Source: Vicugna pacos
Taxonomy: Eukaryota > Chordata > Mammalia > Artiodactyla > Camelidae
DNA: 64,000 bases
Assembly (NCBI RefSeq): GCF_048564905.1
Contig: NC_133001.1
Coordinates: forward strand, 19,469,743 to 19,533,742
Direction: 5' to 3'
Shown here: piece by piece, positions 32,266 to 43,044 of the stretch
How the letters are laid out: each line of letters starts with the position of its first letter
How positions within the stretch are numbered: the stretch's first letter is position 1
The notes under the pieces: generated by a model
Seen by the model: only the letters and a program-made list of their open reading frames with translations
Databases searched by the model: none
What the model was told of the DNA's origin: nothing
Program-made: the position numbers and the translations under genes

Positions 32266-34425
32266 GAAACGCTTGTGGAGTGGATAGAGGCCCAGCAAGA
32301 CTTTCCATAATTGCAAAAGTTTACTTTCACTTGTAGTCAAAAGTCGTCTAGGGACAAATTTGAAATACATAGGTTAAATCTGATCCTTTGTTTCACCAAT
32401 TAGAATTGGTCACTCTTTTCCTTTGCTTGAACTTAAAAAGGGACAACAGATGTGACAGTAATTCATCACATGAGTCAATGCCTAGCAGTGAAGGAATATC
32501 TTTCTTAAAGCCAACAACGAAAACTTTCAAGAGAAGAAGTTGATATTTTTCAAAACCCTTAGACTGTCTGGAAAACTTTCATGGTAAAAATAGAAAGTCT
32601 CTGAAATGTTCGTAGCCCTTACCTCATTATGTATTGTGTATCACTCATACAGAGGGAACACATATGGCAGCTTAATTGTGGATTGTTTCTTGAAATTGCT
32701 TTATTTTATGATCCACTTATCTTCCCAGAATCCTTTGCCTTGTTAATGAGATTCTCGTTTGAATATATTGAGAAAAGTTTCAGAATTGGTACAGCTGTTC
32801 AGTGAAACACTATTAAATTTTTACTTCTATCCTTTTCCTCTCTGAGTATTTGATTTTCTTTTGAGTAGATTATAACTTTGACTCTTTTTCATCAGAATAA
32901 AGCCACAGTTCTCAAAGTAGATGTGATAGGAATTTATATGTTGCATTTGTTTTAAAGATTGTTTACATTATTAAATATAGAAGTCCATCTACCCCAAAAG
33001 TGGTTTAAGTTCTAAAAGGTAGTTTGCAAATACATTTATTTCTAAGTCCACAGCATGTCCAAGGTAGGGGAGACGGGGGGTTAAGCTTGCAGTTCATGGA
33101 CACATTGCTGCCAATTAGGAAGTCTGCTGTCTCTTTAAAGCCTTCACAGATAGCTTTTTTAACTGTTTAAAAATTTTCTTCTCTTCCCTGGTGCTGTATC
33201 AGCAGTGACATTTAAATATCCTTAATGTGATTTTCTTACTTGCCTTTGTGAAATTTTAACTTTGGCCCTTTTCTGTCTGAGACATCTATGTCTTCTGGAG
33301 GAAATGAAGATTTATAAAAGAAATAGGGCTTAAGAAGAGAATGTATAGAAAAATATAGTGGTATTAAAAAGTATAAATAGTGGCATTTTTGTCCTTGGGT
33401 AGATTTTCCAAATTCTTCTTTTTTACCTTTTCTTTGAAGAGTGTCTAGAATCAAACAATGAAGAACCATTTCACAGGTTGAGCCACAGTGTAGGCAAGAT
33501 ACCCATTTGCCTAACATGTCAAGAACACCTCTCCTATAGAAGGAAATCATAAAAAGCGAATTTCCATTTCTGAGAATTATTGGGAGATGGAAGAAGAGAG
33601 AAGCAGGAGATAACATAGGTATCCTTTGCTTATCCTTAGAAAATCTCCTAACTTAAAAAAAACAAACCAACAAAACTTAGATCTAAGTCTTGGGAGAAGA
33701 CTGGAGTTTCATATACTATGGATAAGACTTGGATAAAATTTCAAGCACCATTTATTATAAGCAGGTCTTCAAGGAGCAAGTTAGACCAAAGATTTAAATG
33801 CTTTAAAAATGAGCATACAGAGTGTGTATGGATGCTGGTGCTTTCGATTCCGGTGTAGTAGCATTTGATTACTGCCAGGCTAGTGATCTCATTTCGAGTT
33901 TACCTGTACAAATTCAGTTGTATAAGATAGATATGTTTTACAGGCTTTGTGGTTATCACACATCCTGCAGTTAAGATTACCTTTTAGAATATTAAATAAT
34001 ATCTTGATATTAAACTGCTAAGTGACTTGAAGGGACTTTAGCCATTTTATTTTTGAATGAAAGAATATGTAAGGAACTATAAGCACAATAAAAAGAAATG
34101 GAGCATACTTAGCTTTAATTTTAAGCGGAGCCTTTCTTTCAGCAGTACCCTTTGCTCCTGTGCTTCTGGGATCACCAGTTGTTTATTTCGTAAAACTCTG
34201 CTGTAACTTTCATAGCAGTAACATGGATGAGGATATCCTGTTATTGATTCCAGTCCCCTGCCAGCTCCTGAGAATGAGGTTGGAAGTAAGGCTCATACAT
34301 TTTTTGGGGGGTTGAGGAGGGTAGGATTTGAGAAAGAGAGTAAGGCCGACAACTTTGTCTTGGTAGACAGGGATCTCCAGCATTCTCCACGCCCAATTTC
34401 CTCGACAAGGCCAGTGAATTAGATA
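32266..34425. other. Repeat-poor 2.2-kb stretch
   Basis: I can name no repeat. A 126-codon minus frame (33236-33616) is the longest unexplained frame of the window. It begins MLSPASLFFHLPIIL, is rich in hydrophobic and basic residues, and shows no domain or signal I recognise. I do not call it a gene. Confidence 0.45.
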
Positions 34426-34606
34426 TAGGCTGCCGATTTAGCACTTAAAAACACAGGATAACCTGTTCAATTCAAATTTCAGGTAAATAACAAATAATTA
34501 CTTAGTGTAAGTATGTCCATGCAGTATTTGTACAGTACAAAACTTACTTGTCACTTACCTGAAATTCAAAAGTAATTGGGCATCCAGTATTTTACTGTCA
34601 ACCCTA
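34426..34606. mobile_element. Palindromic MITE (MER53-like)
   Basis: The left half 'caaatttcaggtaaataaca' and 'tagtgtaagtatgtccatgc' is mirrored by 'acttacctgaaattcaaaag' and 'gggcatccagtattttactg'. The ends are 'taggctgccgatttagcac' and 'tactgtcaaccctaa'. The element is a long imperfect hairpin with no coding capacity. The name is from memory. Confidence 0.75.
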
Positions 34607-34704
34607 ATGGGATGCTAACTGACCAGAAACCTTAGGACTATTGTCCCTGTCCTGTAAATTACACTGGCCACAAGACCCATACATATCCTTATCAACATTT
34701 AATC

Positions 34705-35208
34705 TCTCTCCTTCTCTGGCTGCTGCCGGAAAAGGAGCTGTCACCGTGTCCCCGCATCTGCGATGAATGGTCATGTGGAATTGCTCCAATTTCCTGGTCA
34801 AGAATAACAAGCAGACATAGGGCACCATCTCAGTAATCCGAAGGCCCACAATTCCTCGCGTTACAACTGGCTGATTTACCGCAAGACTGTGGCGTGCAAA
34901 AGTGGCCTTGTGGTGGTGAAGTGGAGATCTGGCCGGCAAAGCCTGCCACCTCCTACCCGCAGACCACCATCAACAAGAACTCCTCTGCCACCCTCAGCAG
35001 CATCCAGCACATTATCTGCAAAATCAAGTAGCTATGGGATCTGAGCGTGTTCTCCACCCATGGAGCCAGCGCCATCCAGCACAGCAGAAGTAGTGATGGT
35101 GAAGAGGAGGCAGACGGGCTCCACCAAGAGCTCTTGAACACAGCCCTCCGCCACTGCCCTCCAAAGCAACAAAGATGTCAGTCAGTTTTTCTCAGAAAAA
35201 AAAAAAAA
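34705..35208 (+). pseudogene. RPL28P: Processed pseudogene of ribosomal protein L28
   Basis: RPL28 is a large-subunit ribosomal protein of 137 residues. The aligned reading starts at 34746, where ATG has become GTG. It continues as a match to [28 protein letters not shown], then KARNSFRYNGLIHRKTVG, TTINKNARATLSSI and MVKRKRTRPTKSS, ending at TGA 35135-35137. Stops replace codon 7 (Trp, TGA at 34764-34766) and the Tyr of KQTYS (TAG); small indels shift the frame in the middle. The 5' leader 'ctggctgctgccggaaaagg' resembles the spliced RPL28 leader. There are no introns, and a poly-A tract lies at 35196-35208, so it is a retrocopy. It cannot make L28. The antisense frame 34604-34939 is a shadow. 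Confidence 0.88.
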
Positions 35209-36309
35209 GCCACCAGGTCATTATAAACTGCAGCCGGCCATTACACAACTACAGTTCGATTTGGATTGTGAAGAAGCCTTAGAATACAAGTTCAATTAAC
35301 TGCCTGGGTCTGCCATGTTCACGTCAGTAATGTCACAGTACTGCAATTCCGCATCTTCATGTTTTGGACCCTACCTGCTGTCTTACAGCAGCTTTCTCTT
35401 TCCTATCTCACAGAAAGGGATGATAGATAATTAGCTCAGTGCTGGAATTAAGGAAGCTAATATAACCACAAGATTATTTCCTCTTAATGTCTTTTCAGCG
35501 AACCGCTGTGTGAGCTATACTTTCTTTTAATTTTAAAAAGGAATATTCACATTTTAAAGCTTATTATATTGATTGTAAAGACTAGAGAGGGGGAGAGGCA
35601 CATCTAATAAATGACAATTTCCTTGCCTTCTAATTTGTGGCTCTGGGAAGGGGCCTCCTGAAAAGTTTCTCCTGTCCGGTCAGAGGTTCTGCTTCATTAC
35701 ATCAAATGTGTTACTGCTTCATGCTTTTACTGGTAGAGCTGTGAGGCTGTTTTCTCAGCCACCCTTGTTTTCTCTGGGGCAGTCATCTAGGAGAAGCTGG
35801 TATCTTACAGAAGAATTTGCTTGGGGGCCCATTAACATTAGAATGACTATAGGTTGAAGGCAAAGAAGTATTCTCGGGAGCAAAGCCAAGGGGAGGGGGT
35901 GTAAAATGGGACTTAGAAGAGTCTGTGGTACTAAATGAGGAAGATGTGCTTGAGGTCCTTCGGTGGCAAATCTGGAGGTATTGCTGAGCCAAAGAGAAAG
36001 GCACCACTGTCGAGTAAGAAGTAGGGGATGGAGGAAGTTATCTGAGAAACTAAGCACTGTTCTTCAGAGAGACTCTTCTCTCACTGCCTGTGTATCAGAG
36101 ATCTTGGATTCATTGCACATGAATCCCTTATATGGCTTTATCAGCGATATGACTGTGAGGTCCTTGAGGGTAAACATTGCGCCTCAGTATACTTGGTAAA
36201 ATGCCTTGGGAGAGAAGACACACATCTAAAGGGATTGTGCAGAAAAGCACGGTAGCAAAAAGAGAGATGTGCCAAAGGCATATGTGACTAAAATCAATTT
36301 CTCTCTCTC
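35209..36309. other. Unassigned sequence downstream of the pseudogene
   Basis: No gene or clear repeat. Two overlapping minus frames (35755-36057, 35783-36007) are Pro/Ser-rich and read from a purine-rich + strand. A short L2-like tail may lie near 36150-36205. Confidence 0.45.
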
Positions 36310-36790
36310 ATCCAGTATTCATAGAAAATTCTAGAAAACAGTAAACAAGCAAAAATCGATAAAGAATGAAAAATCACCTATAGTCCTATTGTTCAAACAT
36401 ATTTCCTATTCTTGTCAGTCTTGCCCCTAATCCCTACAGTGGAATTGTATGAGGCTCCCTGATAAGAAACCCAAATCTCCACCCATTCTTAATGGTGGGG
36501 TATGATTCTTTGCATTAAATGTTTTACAGATTAAATTAACCATTTAAGTAAATTTTAATTTTTTTATTACTTTAAACAATGATGTCATGAGAGCCATACA
36601 TATGCATAGTTGGTTATGTGGCATTTATTACTTTATTTTCTTTGATGAGATTCATGGTTCATTATTTTTGAAACATTCATCTATTTTCAGATTTTTCTTC
36701 CATATGAATGCTGTATTTATTTGTGAAGATTTTTCTCCAAACCTTCATTTGTGTTAATTTGTACATATTCAAACTTTTACAGTTTTGTAT
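36310..36790 (-). mobile_element. Old L1 (L1ME-like) 3' UTR, antisense (tentative)
   Basis: 'gaatgaaaaatcacctatag' (36364-36383) and 'ttaaacaatgatgtcatgag' resemble the reversed old-L1 phrases 'gaaaatcacctataatcc' and 'acaaataatgctgcaatgaa'. Very diverged. Confidence 0.4.
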
Positions 36791-36809
36791 CCTCTTACTT
36801 GTATATTCA

Positions 36810-37255
36810 TGTGACAGACATTTATGAGGGATCTGCTGTTTGCTTGGCACTAGACAAATGAAGGTAACGAATATGGCTTAGTGGGAAGAAGCATGGGAAA
36901 ACACAAGCAATCAGAGAGTAAATGCATGCTTTTTGTTTGCAATGAGAGTTACGACAAAAGCTCACAGTGATTGACTTGTTAACCCTGTGTCAGGGAAGGC
37001 ATCTTCATGAATGGAGATTTAAGCTGAGACATGATATATGCAAAGTATAGGAGGAAGCGCATTAGTGAAAGAGGGAACAGCTTGTACAGGGGTCCTGCGG
37101 CTGTATACCTTTGAAGATCTGAAAGATTGGCGTGACCATAGCACATAAGCAAGGGAAACAAGCACACAAGATGAGCTAGGAGAGATAAGACAGTACTTAA
37201 ATGCTTTGGTAAGGACTTTATATTTTGGGGGCTGCATTGTGAAACTATTTAAATT
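36810..37255 (-). mobile_element. LINE-2 3' end, antisense
   Basis: 'tgcttggcactagacaaatg' (36840-36859), 'cctgtgtcagggaaggcatc', 'gggaacagcttgtacagggg' and 'tggtaaggactttatatttt' follow the reversed L2. The frames 36979-37237 are its shadows. Confidence 0.82.
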
Positions 37256-37704
37256 GTAGTTGTCTATGAAGCATACTTATACTTTGAAGAATATTTTAAA
37301 TCACCTCTTGTTTATTAAGAAACAGATAATCATGTCATTTTCCATTGTGAAATAGTCCTAATTAAAATTTGAAGCCACAGGGATAATTAGAGGTGCATCA
37401 TTGAAAAAGGCAACAATTCAGTCAGATTATGTTCCAAACACACACTTGAGAGTTTTTTTTTTTTACCTGTACGCAGTAGAAGCATATATCTTATCTATGC
37501 TGTTATTTTAACTTTATTTTTAACCGTGAGTCATCCTTCTGATGAATCTGTTGCATTTGTAGCAAGGCGTAGTTAACCAAGAGTGAGGTCAAACCAGGAT
37601 CTAACTGGATCCTGCCACTGGGCAAGGTGCTTGCCTAGATGAAGTTATCATAGGATGTGATCTTATAATTCTTTCTGTGCCAGGAAGCTAGATTTTGAAA
37701 ATTA
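37256..37704. other. Unassigned AT-rich sequence
   Basis: No gene or repeat recognised. Confidence 0.45.
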
Positions 37705-38052
37705 TAGCCAGCCTCCAATATCCATGGGTTCAGCATCAGCAGATTTAACCAACTGCAGAAAAAATAGTCAAAAGAAAACAATTCCAGAAAGTTCCAAAAA
37801 ACAATACTTGAAATTTCCATACTCTGGCAACTATTTACATAACATCGACATTGTATTTACAACTATCTGCATAGCATTACATTGCATTGGGTATTATAAG
37901 TAATCTAGAGATGACAGAGTATACAGGAGGATGGGCATAACTTATATACAAATACTATGCCATTGAATATAAAGGACTTGAGCATCCAAGGATTTGGGTA
38001 TTTTGGGGCAGTTCTGGAACCAATCTCTTGCAGATGCCGAGTGCTGACTATA
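37705..38052. mobile_element. Tigger-type MITE, nearly full length
   Basis: The left end 'gccagcctccaatatccatg' and 'gggttcagcatcagcagatt' and the right end 'tctggaaccaatctcttgca', 'gatgccgagtgctgactata' are the two termini of a Tigger-related MITE. The interior 'gtattataagtaatctagag' (37892-37911) also fits. TA dinucleotides at both ends fit the TA target preference of Tc1/mariner elements. Non-coding. Confidence 0.85.
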
Positions 38053-38304
38053 TATAGAAAATTAGGAAACTAATTTTTGAAAATCCAAACTGATTAATTC
38101 TGACACAAATATTTTTGAATATTTGGTTCAAGATTGTTTTTCCTGAACTGAATTATAACATACTTCTTTCTTTTTTTCTTCTTACTGTGACTTTAACCAG
38201 TGATCTATATGCCTAAAATCAAATTAGAGAGTTCTGTATCTATCAAAAAACCAAACACAGAACCAAGGATTAAAACACTAAGACAACACTCCTCTTAGAA
38301 TTTA

Positions 38305-38550
38305 TCATGGGTGCTATTTCAGTAGTTTCTGCTCTATGAGGCACTGTACTTCATGCTTCTCGTGGATTAGTTCCACTCCTCACATCAGCTCTGGAAGATA
38401 GGAACTGACATTCCACTTTATTTGTGAGGAGGCTAAGGCTCAGAGAGGTTGGATCACTTTCTCAAATTCACAGTACTGTCCGTGGCAGAGCCAAGATCCA
38501 AACTGCCTCTGTTTGTTATGCCAGGACTGTAGTAGCCTTTCTATGACACC
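38305..38550 (+). mobile_element. MIR SINE
   Basis: 'tctatgaggcactgtacttc', 'actttatttgtgaggaggct', 'aaggctcagagaggttggat' (38434-38453) and 'gtggcagagccaagatccaa' (38482-38501) follow the MIR order through to the 3' end. Confidence 0.88.
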
Positions 38551-39379
38551 ATTTCCTTTGAGGAAAATTCCTGTGACAACACGTCTCATACCAGGGGCTC
38601 CACTAACCCATACGGCGTCATTTTAATGCAAATCCAGAAGAGCGCCTCATAAACGTACACTGAGCAGCCTGGTGCTAAAGGTATATGACTTGGCAGACAG
38701 AAAACAGAATGAACTTTAGCCCCCACTTACTGTCTCAGCCGGGACCCCAGAGCTGTGAACAACAGACATAAATGCATGTGAGGACCTTGAACTTGATGGA
38801 AAGTACATTATATCCACAAGTGATCTAAATTAAAACGTCTACTTAATATTTATAAGCCAGTTAATAAGTTGAACTGCCATAAAACCAAAGTCCTTAGTTT
38901 TTCCAGAGAATTTGATTATTCTGAATGTTAAATTTTATCTCTAAGTATAATTCAGAGTACAGCTTTCCGTTATATCCTGACAAATTCTATACGGCCTTGT
39001 TAATCATAGAGCTGGTATCTGCTTCATAATGGGATTCAAATCTGTTTTTTTCAGCTTCTCTGTTTTAATTATTAAAGCTGAGTAAAGGAAAATACCCAAT
39101 TAAATTTCATTTTATAATGTGTCTTTGTTAATTAAAAAGCTAACTATGGAAAATTATAGACATTGAAAGAGTAACATAAGCCTTAGGCAAATATAATTAC
39201 ACGAATCAAAACGTTGACTTCATTTATCTATTAATCAGAATTTTTATTAGTCCTGCCCCTTTGGGTAGGAGGTATAAGCAATGTAGGGCAAGGAGATAAG
39301 GTTAGAATGTCATTTTAAAATGAGGTCTAGGTGTGTGACTTGGAGACTGATTAATAAATGAAAACACAGCTTCCATCTG
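38551..39379. other. Unassigned sequence, TAAT-rich, candidate conserved element
   Basis: No gene or repeat recognised. The part 38870-39250 has many TAATTA/TTAATTA-type motifs in mixed sequence, as seen in some homeodomain-bound enhancers. That is inference only. Confidence 0.4.
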
Positions 39380-39690
39380 CCTTTCTGCCTGAGACATCCA
39401 CCCTTGGAATCCGGCTGCCACGAAGTGTGGAAATCCCAGACACATCAAGAGAGCACATGTAGGTGTTCTGGCTGAGAGCTCCCAGTGAGATTCTCACTTG
39501 CAGCAAGCTTCAGCCTCTAGACACTTAACTGAGGTGGCTTTTGAGATGATTTCAGCCCAGGGTACTGTCAGATTACAACTGCATGAAAGACCCCATAGGT
39601 CAACTGCCTAGCTGGGGTCGTTAACTCCAGAAAGATAGCAGATAAGACTGATAAATAACTGTTACTGTTTTTGCTAGCAGTTAAGTAGCA
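39380..39690 (+). mobile_element. MaLR (MLT1-like) LTR fragment, fossil
   Basis: 'tgtaggtgttctggctgaga' (39458-39477), 'ttgagatgatttcagcccag', 'ctgtcagattacaactgcat' (39564-39583), 'caactgcctagctggggtcg' and 'gactgataaataactgttac' follow a MaLR LTR order known from several mammals, up to the polyadenylation region. Old. Confidence 0.65.
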
Positions 39691-40604
39691 CTAGATAAGC
39701 AGTCTTTCTGCTTGAAAGAATAACACACACACACATAAGCACCCAAGAAAAATAATAGTGTTGACAAAAGCCAAAAGATGTCAGAGACAGGTGAGATCAC
39801 TGTAGGTCACTGTATTGGGAAAAAGCTTAGTGGAGGAAGTGGAATATTAGCTGGATATAGAAGGAGGATTAAGTACAAAATCATCCAGCAAGATGTGTAT
39901 CTATTAATAAAATCAAGTAGCATGCTATAGAAGGTGGCTTAGCATTCTAAATAGAAAGCAGTATTTTAGTGATTAAAAGCATTATGAATAATGAAGTCAG
40001 TAAACAGCTTTAACTTTGTCATTCTCTATTTGGAATCATCTTTTTACCTTGAATACTAATAGGCCACATTGACCTAATGCCAGGGAGAGAAAAAAAAAAA
40101 AAGGAATTACACTTGGACCTTGCAGAAGGGCCAAGTGTTTGATCTCTATAATGGAAAATAAAAATATGTTTCATCACTGCATTTATCAACCAGAAATGTT
40201 ATACAGTTAACTAAACTTGAATTAACAAATATCATAACATAGGTGTCATTTTTCATATTTTTTAAAAAAATAACGATGAAAATAAAAAGGTTTAGATTGA
40301 AGAACAGAGAAGTTATGCTAGCCTCTGCAATTTTATTCATTTTTGTATTTTGACAATGAAATTATGACAAGCCATTTTCTAATTAAGAACGTTGAGCATT
40401 ACTTTGGCTCTGACTTTGTTATCATTAATATCACTTTAAATTTCCAAGACCATTTGGCAAATAGAAGAGATGATTGTATTTTAATGCTTTAATGCTATTT
40501 TCTGCACCCCAGCAAAGTATAAGTTTTTGAATAGGCAAAGTGCTCAATTGTGTCATTTCCCCTCAGACTTGCTGAATATTGGTCACAGAGGTAAAATCTG
40601 TCAT
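39691..40604. other. Unassigned AT-rich sequence
   Basis: It contains a short (CA)n at 39723-39735 and an A tract at 40090-40102. No gene recognised. Confidence 0.45.
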
Positions 40605-41054
40605 TTTATCTTCCTCTAGTAGAGAATTTGAACTAGCTCATCCACATTGTAGTAGCTTAGACTACTGTTCAGCATGTATTCACTGCCTTCTCTTCCACCT
40701 CCTGGACTCACAATGATTGGCTGAATGTCTGATCGTGGCCGGTGGATGTGATCAGTGGTGACAGTGTGCCAACTCTGAGCTGAGATTTTGGGAGGCATGG
40801 CAGTGGGGGAAGAGCTCACCCCCATGTATCCATTGCTCCTTTCAGTTGGAGTCAAGAATGACTGCATGTGAAGCAGACCTGAACCCAAACCAATGTTAAT
40901 AATGTCACCTGGCCTATCCAAGCTCAGAACAAATCAATTGAATTGCAGCTAACCAGAAGATATGTCAGTGTGAAATTAATGTGGTATTATAAGCCACTGT
41001 GCTATTAGGGTTTTTGTTATATAGTATTATCATATGACAAAACCTAATTAATAC
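40605..41054 (+). mobile_element. Old MLT1-type LTR, + strand (fossil)
   Basis: 'acaatgattggctgaatgtc', 'atgtcacctggcctatccaa', 'cagaagatatgtcagtgtga' and 'attataagccactgtgctat' (40987-41006) match the 3' half of an old MLT1 LTR: 'gagcgagaaataaacc', 'gtaagccactgagatt', 'taacctagcctatcctga'. The minus frame 40616-40921 is antisense to it. Confidence 0.6.
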
Positions 41055-43026
41055 GTATGTTAATACAAAAATTAAAGACAAGTTTGTTCTTTTAATGTTT
41101 CAACTTTTCCTGGGACTTACAGGAATTAAATTTGCCGAAGGAAAGGGTTATCAATTTATTCAAACATTTTTTTTTTGCAAATACCTAAGGACGCACAGAT
41201 TGTTTTCTAAAATAAATATTTTCCCAGAATTTTAATTTGCTGATGGAATTTTATAATTACACTTATGGATCAACAAGTGAAAGTTTTTTGTATTACTCTA
41301 TTTCCATCTGGATAAGTTTGGAGGACAACACAGTGAACATGCTGGCAAATAGTTTGTATGAAACCATTTTTTAGAATATGAAGATTTTGGGGTCAGAATA
41401 CATTTTGTTGGGGGAAAAGTGGTGTTCTCCAGTGATAAGTGAAATATTACAGAGAAGTGATAACTTTACAAACAAAAAAAATTTTTAAATCTCTCTCACC
41501 TTTCTAAAATAATTAAAGAAACCAGAGCCTTTTATTCTGTAAAGTCATTATTCTAGGCATGTTTCCACCTGCTTACCTTTGGCATAGAGGTTAAAATGTC
41601 TGTTTGTTATAATACTGTATTAAGGAAAATACCACTAAAATATGAATGTTCATTTATTTAATTTAACAGAACTAATTATTAGGTGTTTTCCTATGTTTTC
41701 CCTGAGGTCTGAATTATCAACCTGATGATTAAACTACTAGTTTATTCAGCGAGGAGGGATATAGTTAAAGCAGGTTTTTTGCATATAAAGCCAAGAAAAG
41801 ATCCCTTGCTGTTGAATTCTTTGGTTGTGTGAATAAGTAGGCACAGTTTATTATCTGTCATTATTTTTCTACTCTCCTAAAATAAAAGGCTGCTTCAGGT
41901 TTCTAAAAGCTTAGAGTACATATTTGAGATTATTTTCCCTGAACCCTCCCAAGAAGTTTTTCATTAACGTTCTGGAGCTGAACAGATGCCTTATAAGAAA
42001 CTCAACTATTTTACCAGAGGGTTTCTATTCCAATAAAATTTTGACAACAGAAATAATTTATAAGTAAATAAAGTACACAGTGTATTTTTGGAAGTTATGT
42101 TTCTTTTGTTCAACCAACATAGTGACTAAAAGAACTGTTTGGAAGGTACACAAATTGCAAATAAACAAAGAAATAAACTATATGTAGCAAGATCAGTCCT
42201 TTGGGGAACATACAGGCAAAAGACCCCACTTATCTAAGTCTGGTCTACATTGTATGTTTTTAGGATATCATCTTTTTATTCTAATGGGTATAATTTCCCA
42301 GATGCCATTTTTGACATAAATTGTGAATATGTAAAAATGTTTGTCATCTTCATCTGTCATTGTACTACATTTTGATAGATTGTTTGATTCACATGGAGCT
42401 TTTGTACTTCATGAAGTCAAAACATGCTTTTAGAGAAATTGCTGTTAAGTTTATAAACTATCACATATGTTCCTACTCTTGGCTGAATTGGAGTAAAGTA
42501 TTTGATTTTTCTTCTTTACAAAGATGGAACTGAAGTAGCTTTTATTTATCTTTGAGACTTTCTGACCCTTACCATACAACCTGAAGATATTCTTTTCATT
42601 TTCTCCAAGATACGAGAAGTTTCTATAAAGTCATTCAGCTATGTAATTTGGTGTTCCCTTGGTGATAATGTTGACAATCTTAGATATGTGGTCACCAAAT
42701 GAAGCACATACTGAAATTGAAAATTTTATATGAGAAAATTCTGTGTTCAAGATCTTATTGATGCAGGAACGCAGCACCAATGGAATTTACAAAGAAATTG
42801 TTTTCTGGTTTTCTGGAGGCATAGTTTTTCAGGGCAGAATGAATTTCATCAGTGGTGCTGTATAAATCAGATTCTAGATTTAAGTAAGAATGTATCTTAA
42901 TATTTTCCTCAGAAGCCAGTAGAACTGTAACTACCTTATGGGTGGAGATTGGTATAATATTCATCCAATAAGAAATAGTTTGAGTGAAATGGAGTATTAC
43001 TAATAATTATCTAATTACTACTAATA

Positions 43027-43044
43027 ATTAGATAGCTATCTAAT
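43027..43044. repeat. Perfect 18-bp palindrome with flanking direct repeats
   Basis: 'attagatagctatctaat' is fully self-complementary. Just before it 'ctaataatta' occurs twice (43000-43009 by eye, and 43021-43030). Confidence 0.85.

Noticed and set aside
34604-34939. 111-codon minus frame
   Set aside because: It is antisense to the RPL28 pseudogene and its flank.
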